Origin: Cerrena zonata
Taxonomy: Eukaryota > Basidiomycota > Agaricomycetes > Polyporales > Cerrenaceae
Reading direction: 5' to 3'
Length of the DNA stretch: 64,000 nt
Assembly (NCBI GenBank): GCA_038087015.1
Contig: JASBNA010000001.1
Coordinates: 1,240,001-1,304,000, forward strand
Numbering within the stretch: the stretch's first letter is position 1; every line of letters starts with the position of its first letter. Positions 57,091-64,000 of the stretch are shown piece by piece. A program made the position numbers and the translations under genes. The notes beneath the pieces are model-generated. The model had not been told where the DNA came from. It searched no databases and was given only the letters and a program-made list of their open reading frames with translations.

Positions 57091-60000
57091 TCATAGGCCA
57101 GGATTCGTTACTACAAATTTGCGTTTGGGAACAGTAACAATAGACACCTCCCTACGGCTCATTTCTTCTTCTATTTGTCGTTGTCTTGTATCATCGTCTT
57201 CATCGTCGTAGTCATCCACTCCCAAGCCGTCATGACCTTGAGAGGAGGGATAACCACCTGCACTGAGATAATCATCATTGTGAGGTACGGAACGGTATGG
57301 TGGTTGGTGATGCTGGTATGGTCCTCTACCATCGACAGATGGGAACGGGACACGGTCTGTAGCATCTGAAAGGGGACGAGAGGGAGCTTGACCGGGATTG
57401 GTCTGAGAATCGCCGCGTAAACGGCTGAGGATGGTGGACAGGATGGATTCTTTCGGAGTTCCTTTCCACGCCAACGTAAAGATGATGGCGTAGAAAACAA
57501 GGGTCCATGCGAGGAGAACTCCAAATCCGGCTTTTTCTGCATGGGTCCAGAGCATGATCAGTGAGAGCACTGAGAGGCCGAGAACCAGCGCTTGGAGGAG
57601 TATGTGGATAAGCGAGTCAAAGAAGGGGGGCATGTGAGGGACGAAGAAGTCAGGCGAGTTGGCAACTAAACCGCGAGTGCTCGTCATGTCAAGCACCGCA
57701 GTTCCGGGTGTAGGTGGTAGATTGTTGAGTGCGTAATCACCGTTCTCCTAAAAGAAAATATAAAGTTTATCAGTAAAAGAGCACATAAGATCTTCAAAAC
57801 CACCCAAACGTACAGGAGAGCGGCGGTCAAACCACCCGCCTTCGCTCACGCTTCGAGTTGTCGGACCGGGTCGATTTTGTTCAGCATTAAATGCAGCTAG
57901 ACTGTGCACACTCGCATGATGCTGTCGCTGAGGTCGGTTCGTGACCTCGAAACTTCGTTTATTCGGTGATGCAGCCTCCCTGCTAATGCTTTCCTCGGAC
58001 AGCCTCGCCGAGGTCCTTGACCCTGGCCAGACGCCAAAGCTGCTCCATGACCGGTGTCTCCTTCCTCTCGAGTAAGGTCGATCCCCTGTCACTGAAGTTT
58101 TCTCAGATGCAGCCCCGGTCGGACTATCAACTCGCTTCTCTGGCGCTTCACTTGAACTGTATCTTGACCTTCCATTTGAAAGGGACAGTGTACTAATTCC
58201 TCCATTCCGACGAAGTTTGATACACATCGAGATGACCATAAGGACGGGGACCAGACCATATAGAGCAACAAAGAGAGCCAATCCGGCTCGTCCGTGTCCT
58301 GTCTGAAGATGCAGAGAGGAAGACGATGCCGCACGTCTGGCGAGGGTAGTAGTGGTAGCATCGCTGTTCAATGCGATTGATGTGAATGAAGATACAAGAC
58401 CACCTACACCTACACCGAATGCGACGATAGCGATGACGACTGAAGCGTAGAAAAGCCCGAGAGTTGGTCCGGGAACATCAGGATGTGACATAGAAAATCC
58501 AGAGACACGGAATAGGAGGACTGCAGGGAGGCCGACTGCGACAGACGCCGGAGCAAGGATCTTGTGAACAACTGAAGTGTCGTATAGATCAGTCTGGGCA
58601 GGCGAGGTCTGCCCGCCTGAGCCAGTTTGTCCATTTCCTGACCCACTTCCAGTTGGCGAGCTCCCTGCTGTTGCATCGGCTACCAAAGCCGTCGCACATG
58701 CAGTCATGTATTTGACGGTGACACCGGCTCCTGTCGCATCGGCACCACCAGTGAGCTTGCCATTTCCAAAGCCACTCCATTTTTGGTTGCTCTGAGTGAT
58801 TGTCCCGTTGTACGCCCGCAGGAGCCATAGCTCATTAAGGTAATTTCCAGACGCATCACGGCCACCAAATACCAAGGTGTCAGAAACTTGGTTCCTATTG
58901 CTTCCGACCAGCCCCGTTGCGAAAGAGAGTGCTACTGCACCCTCGCGAGGGGTGGGGAAGGATGGATCGCTATTTGGATCACCGGATGGTAAAATCCGAG
59001 CCCATGCTCCCGTGCTGATATCAAGGATGTCCTGGCCAAGAATAAATCAATGTCGGGAATGAGGCAGTGATCATCGAACTGCTTACGACTTCTCCCATGT
59101 TGAGGCCGTTATCATCGTCCCATGCTGTAGTGTTATATGTCCCCAAGAGTTGAAATACCTGAGAACCAAACGTATTCGTCGGTGGGACCAGATTGGCAGT
59201 AATTGCGGGATCACTACGAGGCGCCGGGCATTTCGGAGGTGAGTTGTCAGAAAGTGCATCGACATTTAGGACATAAGACAGTCCGTCGCCGCAAGTCGCG
59301 TTAGCATTTGAAGATGAACATCCGCCAACAGAGACTATGTGTTGCTGTGACCCAGTGAAAACAATGGCGCCAGACATGTCAGTGCGGCCGGGTAATTTGT
59401 CAGTAAATGGTATACGTTCCCAACTTCCTACGACGTCTCCGCGATTGTTCGAGGAAAGTGTTCCAGAAATATTTAATCTCCAGCTATCCGATAGAGATAG
59501 TGAATTTGTGCCGTCAAACCCACCAGCGAGATAGTAGCTATTGTTGGGACTAGCACGGTTAACGTCTGGAATCGTGAGGGTGCGAGTATCTATCCCCCCG
59601 ACTGCGCCCCGTCTGGCCGATGGTCTGTCCCCTGTAATTACAACCTCGGACCAGAATTGGTTGCTGAAGTCAAATTCCTGTACTGTGTGTTAACGATCGA
59701 AAACACTAGAATATTTTAGAAAGACGAACCCAAACGTCCTGGAGAGGGCCGCTACTTCCCTGGCCACCAGCAACAAGGAAGCTATGACGGTAGCTAGCAG
59801 CAAAATCCACACCACTTATAGCTGCTGATCGCGCAGGTGGGTTTCCTTCGAAGCCTTGCTGAGGACTGGCAGTACCCCACTGTAAGTTATCAAGGTGAAG
59901 CCTAGAGAAATCAAAATTCCTATACGAATCAAGGTATATGCCTATAGGTAACTCACAAATAGGTTGTAGCCTGAGGAAACCCTTGTGATGATTCACCGCC

Positions 60001-60228
60001 GAATACGATCAGATTCCGGCTTGTTTCGTCGTATCCTATAGATGCATCTTTGAGTCCTGGAGGTGGAGACCCAGTGAGGAGAGGTGTGAGGTTTATCCAT
60101 TGCAATGGAGGTACGGGGGTATTCGTAGATATTTGTTGGGCTACAGAGAGACAGGAATACAGTATTATTGGAAATAAAGACGAACGCATAGAACGTGATC
60201 GCGCGAGATGATTATGCTGAGGAGACAT
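57091..60228 (-). CDS. Kelch-repeat protein with multiple membrane spans
   Basis: One gene spanning two long open stretches. The intron 57750-57825 approx. (GTACGTTTGG...TTTTAG) joins ...FDRRSP to ENGDYALNNLPP in frame. The N-terminus has a signal peptide (SLFPIILYSCLSVAQQ). Kelch blades follow: RNLIVFGGES, SFLVAGGQGSSG, YYLAGGFDGT, SVGGCSSS and DTLVFGGRDASGN, consistent with an extracellular beta-propeller. Then come at least five hydrophobic segments (ASVAVGLPAVLLFRV, LFYASVVIAIVAFGVGVGGLV, LALFVALYGLVPVLMVISM, ILLQALVLGLSVLSLIML, LLAWTLVFYAIIFTLAW), with a Ser/Arg-rich loop between the third and fourth and an acidic tail. This layout suggests a surface or endomembrane receptor-like protein. 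The ligand and function are unknown. Confidence 0.8.
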
Positions 60229-61130
60229 CTAGGACCTCGGAGGTGTCGTACTACGGGCAGCTTGTGCCCTCACTAAATGAAGAAACCAGGAGAGGGGGAG
60301 TGGTGGCAGGAAGAAAGAAAGGGTATGATGACGGTGGAAGGTGACCGGAGAGTGGCAAGGCGAGGCAGAGTAGAACGAGACTGCAGTCAGACATGGCAGC
60401 CTCGGCACAGGGTATGTCCTTCTCTATGGGCGCCAATGGCATGGCGTTCGGATGCCGCCGCCAAATCCACATGGGAGTTCGTTCATCTTGTCCTCAGCAA
60501 GCTTGTCCTCTCCCGAGTTTCGTCCGCAGCATCCTCTCTAGGCTGCCGGTCGCGCAACCGTTCACACCCACGCAGAGGCTTCTCGTTCCCTTCTTCACAA
60601 TGAACGGACCTTAATCCATGGGAATCCTCTCCTCGACCAATACAATGCTGCCCCACTGGACGGTAGGTTGAGCTCGACATCCTTCTTCATCGCTTTTTGT
60701 CGCGTCCACAAACTGTTCTATGGCAGTGGCGCGCATAGCGTTTCACTCAAAATGTACCTGGTGCTGCCCCGACGGTAATGTCCTTGATATCTCGAGGTAC
60801 AATCCGCACCTTCATCAAGTCGCCGTCCTCCGTTGCTCGTCGCGTTGTCTCTTGCGCTTATCCCCACTCTCTACTCAGGCTCAGGGTCCTCGGTCTGTTC
60901 TCTATACAGATAGTATTCGTAAGTGTGAACAGAAGATCAATGCATACATGCATCGTGTCACCAAGAATCTCAGGCAGTCCATTCAGCAAGTCCTATGTTC
61001 GGAGCGATCACAGCGGATTTTACCTTCTAATACGCGCTGATCACTGGTTCCTATCGATGCACTGTGGTCTCCTGATACTTTTGACCTTTCAATGGAAGCT
61101 TAGAGTTCTAGGTTAGCTGGATCGCTTTTA
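60229..61130 (+). other. Possible small + strand gene(s), structure unresolved
   Basis: Protein-like stretches occur at about 60393-60614 and, in another frame, at about 60537-60662. The latter can be spliced (GTAGGT donor near 60662, GGCAG acceptor near 60735) to VARIAFHSKCTWCCPDG and a longer open frame to 61040. None has a recognised domain. Treat as unproven coding sequence. Confidence 0.3.
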
Positions 61131-64000
61131 TCCATTTAGTAAAAGTCTTTGTTCCTCTTCTTCCAGGTACAGCTTTTCCTGCGGTGTTGCCTTCGTCTGC
61201 AAGTTTTGTCAACCACAGTTCAGATGATTTTTTGGAAGGTATAGCATGATGCATAAGTATATTCTATCCAGGTTGGCGATGTTTTCACGATGTTAGTAAT
61301 GAGCTCGTCATCATCAAGCCGAGACACCGACGAATGGATTTAGAAGACGGCTGCCAATTATCCTGATGTAGAATGACCGAAACTATTCTTAATACAGACG
61401 CATACAATCCTACGTTTGGTACGGGTTCGGAGCTCCTGACTCTGAGTGTCCACATGTGTGTCCATACCTTCCAATTGCGTACAAGCAGGCGCCCAAACAC
61501 ACCTCGAACTGGCTCTCTACTGTACTTTTGTTGGAGATGTCGATAAAGTTTAATTATATTGAAATGTATCAGAACAGGATGGTCGATTCCACCGTCCTGC
61601 CTCGGAATGTACATGGCTTCAACTTTCTCGAATTCAGCCACGTCGTTTCCCAAGTTCCACGTTTTGATGTGGTCTGGAACTTGTATATGATATGAACTTG
61701 TCTTTTTGGACCAATCTATTTTCAGCTCACATTCATAAGCAGAGACTTGGGGCCTGAGAGGAGACGACCGTTACATGCGACGTTAACTCCTCGGACAGAT
61801 GTTTGAACTAACACATAGCTTTCCATGTTGATCGTCAGAAATATTGGGCGACCCGTTGGCACAACATAGAAATTGATAGACAGGACAGTGAAAAGCTCCG
61901 TCGCCGAAGGGCACGTACTTGGCCAGATGACAAAACAGTGTGAAGTTATGAAAATCATTGAATTTATCGACCAAGGTTCTGGACTCAGATCTTATCTTAT
62001 CGTCATCGGGCGTTATTGAAATTCGGTCTGTTCCTTACAGTAGAGAGGAGAGATTAACATTGAATATTGAACTTTGTAGCAATGTTACAGTAATTAACCG
62101 CCGGAAGTGGTTACTTAGGTTCATATGTCTTCGGACCCTACTACACCCATAATGGTATCCTACCTACAGAATATCTTATATAACATGTTTCAGATTCAAC
62201 TCATCTACATTATTGAAAACCATAAACTTCAGACTCCACAAAATCCCATTTGGTAGCCTCGTGGCATGTGCAACTTGAACGAGCGCCCAATATAGGCGGT
62301 GGCAACTTCCAGTTTTGCGCTCTTGCTGAGTCTTCTTGATGGTCCTGGATATCCTGTACCCCATGCGTGGATCGTCGGGCACAGGGCCTCTCCCTCCATT
62401 TTTGTATTTGGGCGACCCGTCTGCTACCCAGTCTCCGAACGCAACTCGGAGTTAGGAAACCTATTTCCCAGCCAGGCGTTTTATACATACCATCAAGGAA
62501 TATCGATCCCAAGCTTCCTCAACACAACTTGAGCCAAAATAGCGTCTTTTTTCTGTCACCTTTACCGCAGGGTCTCGCAAGCGCAAGCGAGGGTAGCTTG
62601 AACGATTAGCAGCGACCATCTGGTATTGCTCCGAGCATTCAAGACGTCTAAATGATGAGATACGGAATACGCCACACCCAGTCACGATGGCCTGCCTCGA
62701 GTTTAACTTTCCCTCTTATCTCTAATACAGTACGTCCTCACATCTACCCGTGCACTCCGTCGAGTGGCTCTTTGCTGCTTCTGCTGGTGCCATATCCATC
62801 TCCTTCTCCCTTCAGGTCTATTTCCCCTCCGTATTTTACGGGGTGCAAAGAAGTTCGAGTCATCATGATTTTCTATCTCAGGCCTCTCTCCTTGGGTCTC
62901 AGCGCCAGGAGGTTTCCACTGGCAGGGATGATGGTTTTTCTCGGGCGGTGCTCTTCGAGTATCAATGAGTTATCGCTAGTAGTTATGAATCGCTCCCCGT
63001 TTTTCTCGGGAACCCTACAATGGTAATATTACGGGAGGCTTACCCAGCGGACCACGATGATTGCGCCTGGCTTTCTCTATTGTTCTCGGCTCTCTTGTAA
63101 ATTGAGATATGAGGGGAGAGCGTGCGGACAGGGTGACAGGATGCAGACTTTGATCATCTATGCCATGGCTGTGTTGGCTGCTTTGTTGAACTTCTGCTGC
63201 GTTCGATGTGGTTTTGATGAGGTGATGAAGAGACCCTTCCTCTCGGTCAAATTCACGGCCATCATGCGTTTCGACTCTTGACCATCTTTAGTCGAAAGGA
63301 GACCACAGACGACCACAATACATATGGATCTTGCGCGTCTTCTCTCTCCAAAGTAGCGTGCCAACGACTGATGACGGGGTCCCTGCACCCTGAAGGCCGG
63401 AAGATCTCGCTTAAGGAGGAACCAGATCGTAGATTTTCGTTGGTTTCCGCCACGCTTCACCAGATGGCAAGGGTTTATAAGAAGCCCCACGTATATAAGG
63501 TACAATGCCTCTTACTCACTCTGCAATATCCGATCTACCGGCATCACCATGTTGCAAGTCCTCGATGGTCAGTCCTCGTGGTCATAGCACTAAACAATGT
63601 CCTTGCTAACTGCGACCTCCTTATATAGCTCCAGCAGCGTCCACATCCCGTCATTTTACCAACCATGTAAGCTATGCGGACAATCGTCGGTCTCGGTGGC
63701 GACAGGTATTAAACCATCCATTTATTTTCCCCTCGGAGCGCATCTCATTGACTTTACGTGATTTAAAGTCATCCCCCTATCCCATCGTCCGGCAACGACC
63801 AAGGTCGCCGTCCATGCAAGTTGGTGACAAGCAATCACAATCCACGCTCATCCCTGCAGTCTTTTCCGGCGTAGCGAGTAAGGCAGTGGCGCAGCCTCTT
63901 CGTCGTACTTCACTCTGCTCAAATAGTCCTCGGTAAGTTGTATTGTATTAACAATGGATACAGGCTATGTCTGACATTGTTCCTGAAGTGGCAACCCCCG
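61131..64000. other. Gene-poor right end of the window
   Basis: No gene is supported. - strand frames at 61285-61653 (VEAMYIPRQDGGIDHPVLIHF) and 61722-61958 (PTGRPIFLTINMESYVLVQTS) have protein-like composition and could be exons of an unrecognised or decayed gene. The word GGGCGACCCGT occurs at about 61847 and 62411. No tRNA, LTR or CRISPR-like array was recognised. Confidence 0.35.

Noticed and set aside
61847..62420. Repeat word GGGCGACCCGT as part of a transposon
   Set aside because: Only 11 bases are shared and flanks differ, so it may be chance.
1..64000. CRISPR arrays, operons, ribosome binding sites
   Set aside because: The window is eukaryotic. No regularly spaced repeats or prokaryotic gene organisation were seen.

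Overview
This window looks like nuclear DNA from a mushroom-forming basidiomycete (Agaricomycetes). Genes are dense and carry many short introns (about 45-100 nt, GT-AG). Several families typical of that group are present: a FunK1 kinase, a DUF6533 membrane protein, and a DUF6589 protein paired with a RecQ-like helicase. Other genes are ordinary eukaryotic housekeeping genes (Rpn11, Ost1, Vps52, Efr3, bS18m).

Layout. 0-9.3 kb: the 5' end of a forkhead factor (-), a small glycine-rich membrane protein (+), an Sch9-type AGC kinase with a C2 domain (+), a secreted cysteine-knot-like small protein (+), and an Apd1-type Fe-S thioredoxin-like protein (-). 9.9-16.7 kb: a UIM-rich protein (-), an uncharacterised coiled-coil protein (-), and the proteasome deubiquitinase Rpn11 (+). 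18-31.5 kb: mitoribosomal bS18m (-), the large Rim15-type kinase with PAS and receiver domains (+), a DUF6533 protein (-), and Vps52 (+). 31.6-40.2 kb: Efr3 (-), FunK1 kinase (-), and a secreted aldose 1-epimerase (-). 40.7-48.2 kb: tRNA-Asp with an intron, a Rev1-like BRCT protein (-), and a block holding a RecQ-like helicase (+) and a DUF6589 protein (-) framed by a perfect 24-bp inverted repeat, followed by a 91-aa protein (-). 48.8-60.2 kb: an F-box-like protein (+), a secreted protein (+), Ost1 (-), an acidic-repeat protein (+), and a kelch/multi-span membrane protein (-). 60.2-64 kb is gene-poor and I can support little there.

Functional links. The Sch9-like and Rim15-like kinases belong to the same nutrient/TOR signalling axis in yeasts and lie 14 kb apart here. 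Efr3 (plasma-membrane PI4-kinase scaffold) and Vps52 (GARP tether) are tail to tail. The most interesting region is 41.65-47.80 kb, a candidate two-gene mobile element inserted close to the BRCT gene.

Caveat. At least five reading-frame breaks of one base fall in or beside G/C homopolymer runs in otherwise intact genes, including the essential Rpn11. These look more like consensus sequence errors than pseudogenes. Exon boundaries were inferred by hand from splice signals, reading phase and family knowledge.
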